From NCBI RefSeq assembly GCF_025685395.1, contig NZ_JAGSYA010000004.1, positions 1,240,001 through 1,304,000 of the forward strand: a stretch of DNA of 64,000 bases, in the 5' to 3' direction. Positions 43,477-52,265 of this stretch are shown one piece after another (position 1 is the first letter of the stretch; every line of letters starts with the position of its first letter). The DNA is from Terriglobus tenax (lineage in GTDB: Bacteria > Acidobacteriota > Terriglobia > Terriglobales > Acidobacteriaceae). A program made the translations under genes and the position numbers. The notes below the pieces were generated by a model. The model saw only the letters and a list, made by a program, of their open reading frames with translations, was not told the origin of the DNA and searched no databases.

Positions 43477-45066
43477 CTAGCCACGATCCGTCTCATCATC
43501 GATCGTGTCCGTTGCAAGTTCTTCCGACTCGGCCACAAGCGTGTCGACCGCGTCGTTATCAAACTCAATCTGCTCTTCGCGGGCATCCGCGTCGGAGTAG
43601 GCATCGCTCTCCGATTCCGCCTCTTCCGCGTCCAGGATCTCCTCGGTCGACTCCTCAGCCTCCTCGGCCTTCAGCCCCGAACCCGCATTCCCTGCAAGAA
43701 TCTCTTCCGGTGTCTTCGCCACAGATGATTCCTCCTCTGCAGCTTCAGATGCTGCCGGTGCCGTCACAGGTCGCACTTCGCCCTCTTCGTACTGGCCAAA
43801 GTAGTGCCGAACAGCGACAGAAATCTTCTCCACCGTCTTCTCGCCAATGCCCGGAACCTCTTCCAGCTGCTCCGGCGTCATGTCCGCCAGAGACTCCACC
43901 GTCGTAATTCCGGCGGCAATCAGCTTCTCCAGGATCGTCTCGCCCAGCTCCGTTACCTGCTCAATCGGAGTGGAGGGTCCGCCGGTCATGGCCTGCATCT
44001 GCTGCTCGACCTCCTGGCGCTTCTCTTCCTCGCTCTTGATGTCGATCTTCCAGCCCAGCAGCTTCGCCGCCAGGCGAACATTCTGGCCCTTCTTGCCGAT
44101 CGCCAGCGAAAGCTGCGTGTCGTCAACAATCACCTCAAGCTGCTTTTCCGTAAGGTCTGCAATCGAGACGCGCGAAACCTTGGCCGGTTGCAGAGCCTTC
44201 TCCGCAAAGGTCGTAATCTCGTCCGAGTACTCGATAATGTCGATCTTCTCGCCGCGCAACTCACGGATGATCGACTGCACGCGCATGCCCTTCATACCGA
44301 CGCAGGCGCCGACCGGATCCACATCCTTGTCACGGCTCTGCACGGCAATCTTGGTACGCTCACCGGCCTCGCGGGCAATGGCCTTGATCATGACGGTGTT
44401 GTCATAGATTTCAGGCACTTCCGCCTGGAACAGGCTCTGCACCAGTGCCGGAGCGGCACGGCTGACAATCACCTGCGGTCCCTTGGCGGCGCGGTCCACG
44501 CGCAGCAGCACCACGCGCACGCGCTCGCCCACGGCAAACTGCTCCAGGCGGCTCTGCTCGCGCTTCGGCATGCGGGCCTCGGCCTTGCCAATGTCAAAGA
44601 TCACGTCCATCGGCTCCTGGCGCTTTACGGTCGCCGTAATAATCTCGCCGATGCGGTGGTTGTACTCGTTGTAGACCGTGTCACGCTCTGCCTCACGCAC
44701 CTTCTGGAAGATGACCTGCTTGGCCATCTGCGCGGCAATACGGCCCAGCGGGCTGGTGTCCTTGTAGAAGCGCAGCTCCGCGCCTACCTCAACCTCCGGC
44801 GCCAGTTCGCGGGCCTGCTCCAGCGTCAGCTGGTTCAGTTCGTCCTCAATCGGCTGCTCTTCGGTCGGTTCCACCACCGTCTTGTACACATACGCGCGAA
44901 TCTCGCCCGTCTCACGATCCAGCTCCGCGCGCATGTTCTCCTGCGTGCGGTAGTACTTGCGGGTCGCCAGCGCAATCGCGTCCTCAACGGCGGCAACGAC
45001 AATCTCCGCATCAATGCCTTTTTCGCGGCTCAGAATCTGAATCGACTCGTACAGTGCACTTGCCAT
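43477..45066 (-). CDS. nusA: Transcription factor NusA with acidic C-terminal tail
   Basis: This 529-residue protein modulates pausing, termination and antitermination. The N-terminal RNA-polymerase-binding domain (1-130; AEIVVAAVEDAIALATRKYY) is followed by S1 and two KH domains (VDPVGACVGMKGMRVQSII; LAIGKKGQNVRLAAKLLGWK). A helix-hairpin-helix module (SLADMTPEQLEEVPGIGEKTV) follows. The last ~105 residues (about 425-529) are strongly acidic, mostly E, D, A and S, and appear disordered. It lies between rimP and infB, as in most bacteria. Confidence 0.96.
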   Translation of the reverse strand: MASALYESIQILSREKGIDAEIVVAAVEDAIALATRKYYRTQENMRAELDRETGEIRAYVYKTVVEPTEEQPIEDELNQLTLEQARELAPEVEVGAELRFYKDTSPLGRIAAQMAKQVIFQKVREAERDTVYNEYNHRIGEIITATVKRQEPMDVIFDIGKAEARMPKREQSRLEQFAVGERVRVVLLRVDRAAKGPQVIVSRAAPALVQSLFQAEVPEIYDNTVMIKAIAREAGERTKIAVQSRDKDVDPVGACVGMKGMRVQSIIRELRGEKIDIIEYSDEITTFAEKALQPAKVSRVSIADLTEKQLEVIVDDTQLSLAIGKKGQNVRLAAKLLGWKIDIKSEEEKRQEVEQQMQAMTGGPSTPIEQVTELGETILEKLIAAGITTVESLADMTPEQLEEVPGIGEKTVEKISVAVRHYFGQYEEGEVRPVTAPAASEAAEEESSVAKTPEEILAGNAGSGLKAEEAEESTEEILDAEEAESESDAYSDADAREEQIEFDNDAVDTLVAESEELATDTIDDETDRG

Positions 45067-45131
45067 CTCTGCTATTCCTCAACTTCCCTGTGTTTCCTCG
45101 CACCGTGCCACCAGGCACCGTGCGCGCCTAA

Positions 45132-45713
45132 CTAAATTTCTGCTACCAGTTGCGCCTTCTCCACGTTCGAGAGCGCAATCTCCACCGTCTCAATTCCGGC
45201 GGACGCCTTCTTGGCCTTACCCTTCTGCTTCACCGCCGACAGGTCCAGCGTCACAACACCCTCGGCAAAACTCATACGGCCCGTCCAGTGGCGGTTCCCG
45301 TTCACCGGCTCAAAGGTCTGCGCCTTTACCAGGCTTCCGGCAAACCGCTCATAATCCACGGCGCCACGCAGCTTGCGCTCCAGCCCCGGCGAAGAAACCT
45401 CCAGCGTGTACTCGGCTCCGGGAATCAGGTCTTCCACGTCCAGAACCGTACCGAAGTCCGTCGCAAACGCCGCGCAGTCCTCATGTGTGATGCCCGAAAG
45501 CGCCTCCACGGGGATACCGCTCGGCAGGTCTTCCATCTCACCCGCCCTGGCTGCTGCGACCAGCGCTGCGCGGCCCTCGGCGTCCTTCTCCAGATACACG
45601 GCCAGAGCGCGGTGCTTGCCCGCTCCCTGGAAGGTGATCTCTACCACCTCCAGATGATGCGAAGCCGCTACCCGCTCCGCCACTGCCCGAATCTGGTCAA
45701 TCTGTAATGCCAT
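45132..45713 (-). CDS. rimP: Ribosome maturation factor RimP
   Basis: The protein has 193 residues from ATG 45713; GAGGG lies 9-14 bp before it, whereas an upstream in-frame extension has no site. RimP is needed for 30S maturation. LDVEDLIPGAEYTLEVSSPG is the signature; GAGKHRALAVYLEKDAEGRA precedes an extra loop of about 25 residues (ALVAAARAGEMEDLPSGIPV) not present in typical short RimP. First gene of the rimP-nusA-infB operon. The glyS terminator lies about 40-70 bp upstream. Confidence 0.93.
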   Translation of the reverse strand: MALQIDQIRAVAERVAASHHLEVVEITFQGAGKHRALAVYLEKDAEGRAALVAAARAGEMEDLPSGIPVEALSGITHEDCAAFATDFGTVLDVEDLIPGAEYTLEVSSPGLERKLRGAVDYERFAGSLVKAQTFEPVNGNRHWTGRMSFAEGVVTLDLSAVKQKGKAKKASAGIETVEIALSNVEKAQLVAEI

Positions 45714-45754
45714 ACGCCAAACCCTCTTTCCACCGCGGGGACGGTTTTCAGAGC

Positions 45755-45782
45755 AAATAAAAAGTGGGCTTATCGCCCACTC
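45755..45782 (-). terminator. Rho-independent terminator after glyS
   Basis: AGTGGGC and GCCCACT form a 7-bp stem with a 5-nt loop, followed on the minus strand by TTTTTATTTG. A second stem without T-run (GAGTCCCGGG with CCCGGAACTC, 9 of 10 pairs, 45914-45942) lies closer to the glyS stop. Confidence 0.8.
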
Positions 45783-45954
45783 ATCTCTCTCGCCAACGGC
45801 CGGTCTACCCACGGTCCCGCGCAAGATAAACGCGTCGCTCTATTTATGGTACGCCCGAAAACCCCAAAACTCAAACAGGTATCCGGAAATGCAACCCTCG
45901 GCGGTGCGGTTGCGAGTCCCGGGCGTCAGCATCCCGGAACTCACCCCCTCGTCC

Positions 45955-48042
45955 CTACGAACTCACCACAATCTCCGAAAAGTCCGCCACCCGCGAGAAA
46001 TCCTGCAGCACGCGGTTCAGCAGTCCCAGGCGAGCCGCCCGCAGCTTCTCCTCCGGAGCCATCACCATCACCTTCTCAAAGAAGTCATCCACATGCGGGC
46101 GCAGCGTCGCAATCGACTGCAGCGCCTCCACGTAGTGCTTCTCACGACGCTGACCTTCCACCCACGCCGCCAGCCGTCCACTTTCCTCGGCCAGCGTGCG
46201 CTCGGCAGGCTCCACCAGGAAGTCCGGCGTCCAGGCTGCGGCCTCGCCCTTCTCCCTGGCCTGCGTCAGGATATTGCGCATCCGCTTGAACGCCGCCGAC
46301 ACCGCAGCAAAGTCCTCCGAGCCACGGACATCGGTGACCGCCTGCGCCCGCGCTACCGCGTCCGGAACATCATCCGCACCGGCCGCCAGCACCGCCTTCA
46401 CCACGTCGTAAGCGTAACCCTTCACGTCCTTCAGGTAGAACTCCACGCGTTCGGCGAAGAAGCCTTCCACCTTGGTCGCAGTCGCTGCGTGTTCTGATCC
46501 CAGCCCGGCGATCTCGCTCAGCAGGACCGGCAGCTTCGCCTCGGCCAGCATCTTCACAATGCCATTCGCCGCACGCCGCAGACCGAACGGGTCCTTCGAA
46601 CCCGTCGGCTCCAGCCCCAGGCCAAACATGCCGCCGATGGTGTCCGCCTTGTCCGCGATTGAGAGCAGCAGGCCCTCCACCGTCCGCGGAATCGCATCTT
46701 CCATCGACGCCGGCAGATACTGGTCATACACCGCCAGCGCCACCGTCTCGCTGAGCCCCTGCGCCCGCGCATACAGGCCGCCCACGATGCCCTGCAGCTC
46801 CGTGAACTCCTTCACCAGTTCACTGGTCAGGTCGGTCTTCGCAATCGTTGCCGCTTCTTCCAGAGCCGCGGCATCCACCGCCGTTTTGCGCTCATCGCTC
46901 AGACGGGCCAGCGACGACGCCACCTTGCGCACACGCTCCGCCTTGGCAAAGTAGCTGCCCAGCTCCTTCTGGAAGGTGACATTCTTCAAGCTCTCCACGC
47001 GATCCACCAGCGGAGTCTTCTGGTCGAACTCCCAGAAGAATCGCGCATCGTTGAACCGCGCGCGCAGAACGCGCTCGTTGCCGGTGCGGATAATCTCCAG
47101 CCCTTCGGCATCGGGCTCAATATTCAGCACCGCCAGAAAGTGCGCGGCCAGCTTATGCCCGGCATCTTCCACGGCAAAGTACTTCTGGTGGTCGCGCATC
47201 ACGGTGACCAGGACTTCCTCAGGAAGCTCCAGGTACTCCTGCTCAAAGCCGCCCAGGATCACGTAAGGCCACTCGGTCAGATGGGTGACGGTCTCGACCA
47301 GCTCTTCGTCTTCGCGCCAGCGGGCACCCGCAACCGTGCGCGTCACCTTATCCAGATCTTTGCGAATCTTCTGACGCCGCACCGCGACATCGGCAATCAC
47401 AAACGCCTTCTCCAGAGCCGCGACATATTCCACGGGCTTGGCAATCGTGATCGTCCCGCTGCCATGCAGAATGCGGTGTCCACGCGTCGTGTTTCCGGCA
47501 GTCACACCGGCAAACTCCACCGGCACCACGGCCTCGTCCAGCAGCGCGACCATCCACTTTACGGGACGCACAAACCGCTCCGGCTTACCAGCACGCCAGA
47601 ACATATTCTTCGCCCAGTAGATGCCCGCGATCTCTTTCGGCAGCTCGGCGGCAATTACATCGCTGGCAGACTTACCCGCACGCTTCACCGTCGCTCCGAG
47701 GTACTCGCCCTTGGCGTTGGTCACCGTGCTCAGGTCAGTCACGGAGACCCCAGCCTTCTTCGCAAAGGCCTCGGCGGCAGCGGTCGGCTGGCCATCTTTG
47801 AAAGCTACCTTCAACGACGGCCCAAGAAGCTCTTCCACAGCATCCGGCTGCTGCCTCAGCACACCAGAGACAACCACCGCCAGACGCCGCGGCGTCGAGT
47901 AGCTGGTCACCGACGAGCCCTCTTCCAGCAACCGTTCCCGCCCCAGCAGGTCATTCACGCGCTTTGTCAGCTCCGCCTCGGCCGAGGCGATCATGCGCGC
48001 CGGAACCTCTTCCAAACCAATCTCAAATAGAAAGTCTGCCAT
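45955..48042 (-). CDS. glyS: Glycyl-tRNA synthetase beta subunit
   Basis: This 695-residue subunit of the bacterial alpha2beta2 glycyl-tRNA synthetase carries the tRNA-recognition functions. FLFEIGLEEVPARMI at the start, ATYSTPRRLAVVV-like VTSYSTPRRLAVVV, and the HD-type region (FVMRDHQKYFAV and SIADKADTIGGMFGLG) are typical; the C-terminal anticodon-binding (DALR-like) domain ends KVMVMAPEEKLRAARLGLL. The start ATG overlaps the glyQ stop (TAATG), showing tight coupling. Long upstream in-frame sequence inside glyQ is not used. Confidence 0.95.
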   Translation of the reverse strand: MADFLFEIGLEEVPARMIASAEAELTKRVNDLLGRERLLEEGSSVTSYSTPRRLAVVVSGVLRQQPDAVEELLGPSLKVAFKDGQPTAAAEAFAKKAGVSVTDLSTVTNAKGEYLGATVKRAGKSASDVIAAELPKEIAGIYWAKNMFWRAGKPERFVRPVKWMVALLDEAVVPVEFAGVTAGNTTRGHRILHGSGTITIAKPVEYVAALEKAFVIADVAVRRQKIRKDLDKVTRTVAGARWREDEELVETVTHLTEWPYVILGGFEQEYLELPEEVLVTVMRDHQKYFAVEDAGHKLAAHFLAVLNIEPDAEGLEIIRTGNERVLRARFNDARFFWEFDQKTPLVDRVESLKNVTFQKELGSYFAKAERVRKVASSLARLSDERKTAVDAAALEEAATIAKTDLTSELVKEFTELQGIVGGLYARAQGLSETVALAVYDQYLPASMEDAIPRTVEGLLLSIADKADTIGGMFGLGLEPTGSKDPFGLRRAANGIVKMLAEAKLPVLLSEIAGLGSEHAATATKVEGFFAERVEFYLKDVKGYAYDVVKAVLAAGADDVPDAVARAQAVTDVRGSEDFAAVSAAFKRMRNILTQAREKGEAAAWTPDFLVEPAERTLAEESGRLAAWVEGQRREKHYVEALQSIATLRPHVDDFFEKVMVMAPEEKLRAARLGLLNRVLQDFSRVADFSEIVVSS

Positions 48043-48998
48043 TACGAAACCGTGGCTCCTACTAATTCTTGCTGTTGTGCATAGGCTTTCGCCACGCCCA
48101 CCACCAGCGCGCGAATCCGCGCCATCACGCCCACGCGCTCGGTCACGCTGATCGCTCCGCGAGCGTCCAGCAGGTTGAAGGCATGCGAGCACTTCAGCGC
48201 CAGCTCATAGGCTCCCAATACCGGGAAGCGGCGCTTGTCCTTCTCCGTCTCCAGCTTGTCCATGCTCTTCGCGCGGTCCAGCAGGGCCAGACACTCGGCC
48301 TCATACGCGTTCAGGTGCTCCCACAGCTTGCTGACATCGGCGTAGTCAAAGCTGAAGGCGGAAAGCTGCTCTTCCTCGTACAAACGAATCTCGCCATACG
48401 TGGTCTTCTTGCCTGTATCCGGCTCAACCGCCCACACGATGTCGTAAATCGAGTCCACGCCCTGCAGGAACTGCGCAATGCGCTCCAGGCCGTAGGTGAT
48501 CTCGCCGCACATCGGCTCCAGGTCCATGCCGCCGCACTGCTGGAAGTAGGTGAACTGCGTAATCTCCTGGCCGTCCAGCATCATCTGCCAGCCAACACCC
48601 CACGCGCCACCCACAGGCCACTCCCAGTTGTCCTCTTCAAACTTCAGGTCGTGCTTCTTCAGGTCAATCCCGATGGCCCGCAGGCTGTCCAGGTAGACCT
48701 CCTGCACGTCCGCCGGCGGCGGCTTCAGAATCACCTGGAACTGCGTGTGCTTGTACAGGCGGTTCGGGTTCTCGCCATAACGGCCATCGGCGGGTCTGCG
48801 CGAGGGCTGCGCGTACGCAATCCGCACCGGCTTCGGCCCCAGAACGCGCAAAAACGTGTCCGGAGACATCGTTCCCGCGCCAACTTCCACGTCATACGGC
48901 TGCTGCAACACGCAACCCCGCTCCGCCCAGAAGCTCTGCAGGCGGAACAGCAGCTCCTGAAAGGTCAGCGCCTCTTTTCCATTCGCAACAAACGGCAT
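48042..48998 (-). CDS. glyQ: Glycyl-tRNA synthetase alpha subunit
   Basis: This 318-residue catalytic subunit is a class II aminoacyl-tRNA synthetase. [57 protein letters not shown] and [17 protein letters not shown] are the conserved GlyQ blocks. With GlyS it charges tRNA-Gly. The two-subunit form is consistent with Acidobacteriota. The gene pair is transcribed away from the YciE-type gene, whose terminator lies just upstream. Confidence 0.97.
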   Translation of the reverse strand: MPFVANGKEALTFQELLFRLQSFWAERGCVLQQPYDVEVGAGTMSPDTFLRVLGPKPVRIAYAQPSRRPADGRYGENPNRLYKHTQFQVILKPPPADVQEVYLDSLRAIGIDLKKHDLKFEEDNWEWPVGGAWGVGWQMMLDGQEITQFTYFQQCGGMDLEPMCGEITYGLERIAQFLQGVDSIYDIVWAVEPDTGKKTTYGEIRLYEEEQLSAFSFDYADVSKLWEHLNAYEAECLALLDRAKSMDKLETEKDKRRFPVLGAYELALKCSHAFNLLDARGAISVTERVGVMARIRALVVGVAKAYAQQQELVGATVS

Positions 48999-49017
48999 TT
49001 TTCAAGTTTACCCGAGC

Positions 49018-49055
49018 AACAAAAAGAAGACCGGAGAGGTTATTCCTCTCCGGTC
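49018..49055 (-). terminator. Terminator of the YciE-type gene
   Basis: GACCGGAGAGG and CCTCTCCGGTC make an 11-bp perfect stem around a 5-nt loop; on the minus strand TCTTTTTGTTG follows. It separates the ferritin-like gene from glyQ. Confidence 0.88.
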
Positions 49056-49079
49056 CTGATCTTCGTCTTCGGTCTACGG

Positions 49080-49670
49080 CTAAGCAGCCTTGGTGCGTCC
49101 GCGTACCGGTTTCTTCGCGGACGCCGTCGACGTCTTGGAGATCGCCGCCTCGCCCTCTTCGTCTTCTTCGGAGACAGCATCGTCCTCTGACTCAGCCACC
49201 GCCTGCGCGATCAGTTCCTTCGCCTTGGCCGACAGCTTCTCGCTGGCCGCCTGCTCCTCTTCCAGCGTTTCGGTCAGCAACTGCACCACCTCGTCCTCGC
49301 CCAGCCCCTCGGCAATAGCAATCACCGCCGAGTAGCCCGCGATCTCGTAGTGCTCCACGCGCGAGGCAGCGCCCGTAATCATCAGGTCGCCAAACGGAGC
49401 GTCCTCATCCTCCTCGATCGCCTCCTTGCCCTCCTTCAGCAGACCTTCCATGCCGTTGCAGTGCTTGGCCACAGCCTTCTTGCCCAGCAGTTCAAAAGCC
49501 TGCTTCAGCCGCTCCACGTGGCCCTTGGTCTCTTCCAGGTGAGACGAGATCGACTCCGCCAGCTCCTCATCCTCACACGCCTTCACAATCTTCGGCAGCG
49601 CCTTCACCAACTGGTTTTCAGCGCTGTACAGGTCCTTCAGTTCGTCGACTAAGACTTCTTTCAAACTCAT
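49080..49670 (-). CDS. YciE/YciF-type ferritin-like protein (DUF892)
   Basis: This 196-residue protein begins SLKEVLVDELKDLYSAENQL, the signature of the DUF892 ferritin-like family. The four-helix bundle carries metal-type acidic residues (SAENQLVKALPK, HLEETKGHVERL, YEIAGYSAVIAIAEGLG). A C-terminal extension of about 35 residues is acidic, then Ala/Lys/Arg-rich (EEDEEGEAAISK..KKPVRGRTKAA). Family members are induced by stress and probably protect against oxidants; the exact reaction is unknown. AAGGAG precedes the ATG. Confidence 0.88.
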   Translation of the reverse strand: MSLKEVLVDELKDLYSAENQLVKALPKIVKACEDEELAESISSHLEETKGHVERLKQAFELLGKKAVAKHCNGMEGLLKEGKEAIEEDEDAPFGDLMITGAASRVEHYEIAGYSAVIAIAEGLGEDEVVQLLTETLEEEQAASEKLSAKAKELIAQAVAESEDDAVSEEDEEGEAAISKTSTASAKKPVRGRTKAA

Positions 49671-49763
49671 CGTATGTCTCCTTGGGCGTCGTCAGAACGC
49701 GCTTTTTTCTGACGATCGCAGACGATGAGAGGTCTAGTCCGCCCTTAGGGTTGCCCTATGAAA

Positions 49764-50504
49764 TTACAACCTGGCCAGCACCCGTACACTCCGCATCTGC
49801 CGCTCCAGGTGCCGCTCCAGCATCTCCACGGCAAACCTCCGCACCATCGCCAGCGGTCCTGCCTTACCCCACTCTTCCTTCACCAGTTCCGCCAGCGGAC
49901 GCCGCAGCATCCGCTCCGCCAGCACCACCGCCTCCGCGCTCAGTTGCAGGGAGCCAGGCCGCTTGTGCAGGCCGCAGGTGACACCATCGTCCGCCGGGGA
50001 AAACCATACTCCGCCGCCGCGCAGGCTTTCTCCACAGACCACGCATGCCCCCAGCTCCGGCATCCAGCCCATCAGCCGCGTCATCCACAGCGCAAAGTAG
50101 CTCACCGGCATCCACACCTGCCCCACCTGCAACTCGGCCAGCACCGTCGCCGTCAGCCGGAAGACGTCATCCTCCACGGCCCGCTCCGGAAGAGCCTCGG
50201 CCAGAGCCTCGGCCAGAAACTCCAGCGCCGCCACCCGGGCGTAATCCACCGGGTCACGCATCGGCGACCACACAATCTCAAATGCATCCAGACGGACCAG
50301 GTCCTGCTTCGGCTTCTCCGCATAGGTAGCGCGCACCACCGTCATCGGCTCCAGGGCGCCCCCGAACCGCTTGCGCGACCTCATCGCGTGCCGCGCCACA
50401 CCCTTCACCACGCCCTGTTCGCGGGTAAACAGGCTCACCAGCAGATCCGCCTCTTCAAACGGCCAGGTCCGCAGCACAATCGCCTCTGTCTGGTGGGTCG
50501 TCAC
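49764..50504 (-). CDS. recO: DNA repair protein RecO
   Basis: This 246-residue RecF-pathway protein loads RecA on SSB-coated DNA. The OB-fold N-terminus TEAIVLRTWPFEEADLLVSLFTREQGVVKGVARHAMRSRKR is diagnostic in pattern (shown in part), and the zinc-type CVVCGESL...CGLHKR cluster follows in the helical C-terminal domain. Start codon GTG at 50504. It is a single gene with an intergenic repeat-like region on its upstream side. Confidence 0.93.
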   Translation of the reverse strand: MTTHQTEAIVLRTWPFEEADLLVSLFTREQGVVKGVARHAMRSRKRFGGALEPMTVVRATYAEKPKQDLVRLDAFEIVWSPMRDPVDYARVAALEFLAEALAEALPERAVEDDVFRLTATVLAELQVGQVWMPVSYFALWMTRLMGWMPELGACVVCGESLRGGGVWFSPADDGVTCGLHKRPGSLQLSAEAVVLAERMLRRPLAELVKEEWGKAGPLAMVRRFAVEMLERHLERQMRSVRVLARL

Positions 50505-50532
50505 TCCTGTTCAGACTAGAACAATCTCCCTC

Positions 50533-50612
50533 GGTATCATCCTTCGCAAAGCGAAGGAACTGCCTTTGCCGTTGCTTTTCCTGGTGTCATCCCGCAGGGA
50601 TCTGCTTTTTTG
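50533..50612. repeat. Two degenerate copies of intergenic repeat family 1
   Basis: TATCATCCTTCGCAAAGCGA-AGGAACTGCC (50535-50564) and TGTCATCCCGCAGGGATCTG-CTTTT (50584-50608) both fit a TGTCATCC...GCGAAGGA.CTGC pattern, with drift. Related copies occur at 53678 and 59372. They lie in the gap between ferredoxin and recO. Confidence 0.5.
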
Positions 50613-50623
50613 CTTTAAAAGCA

Positions 50624-50653
50624 AAACGCGCAACCCATGCGGGCTGCGCGTTT
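50624..50653 (-). terminator. Terminator of the ferredoxin gene
   Basis: AAACGCGCA pairs with TGCGCGTTT (9 bp), and an inner CCC/GGG pair closes an ATGC loop. On the minus strand the stem runs into TTTTGCTTTT. Confidence 0.8.
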
Positions 50654-50689
50654 CAGAAATCTGTGCCGTCCCTCAACGGCAGTTAGCGT

Positions 50690-50950
50690 CTAGCGGCCGA
50701 AGTGCGTCTTGGCCTTGTCCGCGTAGATCGCGAAGTTCTCGGGCAGGTCGTCACCGGCGTAGATCGCCGATACCGGGCAGACCGGAACGCAGGCACCGCA
50801 GTCGATGCACTCCACCGGGTCGATAAAGAGCTGATCGGCTCCGTCGTAGCCGTTCTCGTCCTTCTTCGGGTGAATGCAATCTACGGGGCAGGCGTCCGTA
50901 CAAGCCGTGTCCTTGGTCCCGATGCAGGGTTCTGCAATTACGTATGCCAT
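50690..50950 (-). CDS. Ferredoxin with two Fe-S clusters (FdxA-like)
   Basis: This 86-residue electron carrier has two cysteine clusters: CIGTKDTACTDACPVDCI (C-x7-C-x3-CP-x2-C) and CIDCGACVPVCP (CxxCxxCxxxCP). The spacing of the first cluster is that of seven-iron ferredoxins (one 3Fe-4S, one 4Fe-4S). YVIAEPCIGTKDTACTDACP is the family start. The short C-terminal tail is polar. Partner redox enzymes are not in the window. Single gene with its own terminator. Confidence 0.93.
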   Translation of the reverse strand: MAYVIAEPCIGTKDTACTDACPVDCIHPKKDENGYDGADQLFIDPVECIDCGACVPVCPVSAIYAGDDLPENFAIYADKAKTHFGR

Positions 50951-51055
50951 GTGATTCTAAAAGCCTCCAGATTGTCTCGCGTGAGTTTCATCATAACAGC
51001 CAATTCCCCGCGTCAACAAAGGCGATTTCGAATTTTATATCGGACTAAACCAGTG

Positions 51056-51925
51056 CTATTTTGCCGCTTCCCGCTTCTCGCGGAACTCCGCCGGCGTCGG
51101 AATCGGTGTCAGGTTCCGCCCAGCAAACAGGTCTGCAAACACCGCCTGCACCTCTGCCGTAATGCGTCCATTCGTCGCCAGAACCTCGCGGCTGTCCAGC
51201 TTGAACGGAGATCCGTCAAAGCCCGTCACCGTGCCGCCCGCCTCATACACCAGCAGAACGCCCGCAGCCGTATCCCAGGGATTCAGGTTGAACTCCCAGA
51301 AGCCTTCCAGGCGTCCGCACGCCGTGTAGGCCAGGTCCACCGCCGCCGCTCCGGCACGACGCACGCCATGCGTCCGCAGCGTGATCTGGTGGTAGAAGTG
51401 GATATTCGGATTCTCGTGGCGCTTCACGCTGGGGAAACCGGTTGCCAGCAGGCTCTCCTGCATCAGCTCAGTCTTCGAGACATGAATACGGCGGCCGTTT
51501 AACCACGCGCCCTCGCCCTTTCCGGCAACAAAGCACTCATCCCGCAAGGGTTCGTAGATCACCCCGGCCACCAGTTCGCCGTCTTCCTCCGGTTTCAGCC
51601 CGGCAGGGCGGCGCTCCAGTCCCATCGAGACACAGAAGTACGGAAACCCGTGCGCAAAGTTGGTCGTGCCATCCAGCGGATCCACGTACCAGCGGTACTC
51701 GGCGTCCAGCGCCTGCCGTGTGCCTTCTTCGCCGTAGATGCCGTGGTCGGGAAACATCGCCCGCAGCCGCTCGCCGATCAGCTTTTCACTGGCCCGGTCG
51801 GCCACCGTCACCAGGTCGACATCACCCTTGTACTCGGCGGCAACTCCGCTCTCGTAGTAGCTCCGGAGCAGCGCCCCGGCTTCCTTCGCAATCTCCGCGG
51901 CCTTCAGCGCAACGTCCAGATACAT
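51056..51925 (-). CDS. suhB: Inositol monophosphatase family protein (SuhB-like)
   Basis: This 289-residue Mg-dependent phosphatase shows the family metal site: GIYGEEGTRQ, WYVDPLDGTTNFAHGFPYFC and NPWDTAAGVLLVYEAGG. Substrates could be inositol-1-phosphate or similar sugar phosphates; SuhB in E. coli also assists rRNA antitermination. Its ATG overlaps the stop of the Hfq-like gene (TAATG). The symbol is by family resemblance; the substrate is not proven. Confidence 0.88.
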   Translation of the reverse strand: MYLDVALKAAEIAKEAGALLRSYYESGVAAEYKGDVDLVTVADRASEKLIGERLRAMFPDHGIYGEEGTRQALDAEYRWYVDPLDGTTNFAHGFPYFCVSMGLERRPAGLKPEEDGELVAGVIYEPLRDECFVAGKGEGAWLNGRRIHVSKTELMQESLLATGFPSVKRHENPNIHFYHQITLRTHGVRRAGAAAVDLAYTACGRLEGFWEFNLNPWDTAAGVLLVYEAGGTVTGFDGSPFKLDSREVLATNGRITAEVQAVFADLFAGRNLTPIPTPAEFREKREAAK

Positions 51926-52209
51926 TACTCGGCTACCTCACGGTTCCCGCTCCGCGACCTTGTGCGCCGCTCTTCGGCAATCGTACGAATCTGTTGTTTG
52001 TAGATGAAAAGATTGGGCTTACCGTCACGCGTCAACCGGATCATGGTGTCATCGAAGTATTCAATCCAGCCAGCCACACGTTCGCCATCACGCAGCTTCA
52101 CCACCACGGGAACCTGACGTTCGCTCAGGCTCCGCAGGTACAGCGCCTCCTGCCCGGTCTCGCCGGGTGGCGGCGACTTGTGACGACGCTTTCCGTTAAC
52201 CAACGCCAT
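51925..52209 (-). CDS. hfq: Divergent Hfq-like RNA chaperone
   Basis: The protein has 94 residues. An Sm-type core is visible: LRSLSERQVPVVVKLRDGER followed by VAGWIEYFDDTMIRLTR and LFIYKQQIRTIAEE. Compared with E. coli Hfq, the Sm2 motif YKH is YKQ, and by my alignment the proximal-face Gln8-Asp9 and rim Arg16-Arg17 are not kept (E-A and S-E). A basic N-terminal extension (NGKRRHKSP) and a basic tail (RRTRSRSGNR) flank it. RNA binding is likely but with altered surfaces. It is coupled to suhB. Confidence 0.78.
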   Translation of the reverse strand: MALVNGKRRHKSPPPGETGQEALYLRSLSERQVPVVVKLRDGERVAGWIEYFDDTMIRLTRDGKPNLFIYKQQIRTIAEERRTRSRSGNREVAE

Positions 52210-52265
52210 GCCCTAATACTACCTGCGCCGTCGCAAAGCCTGGATTGTCATCCCCCGCGCATTCC

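Noticed and set aside
45714-45824. N-terminal extension of RimP by 37 codons
   Set aside because: It would run through the glyS terminator hairpin; ATG 45713 has GAGGG upstream.
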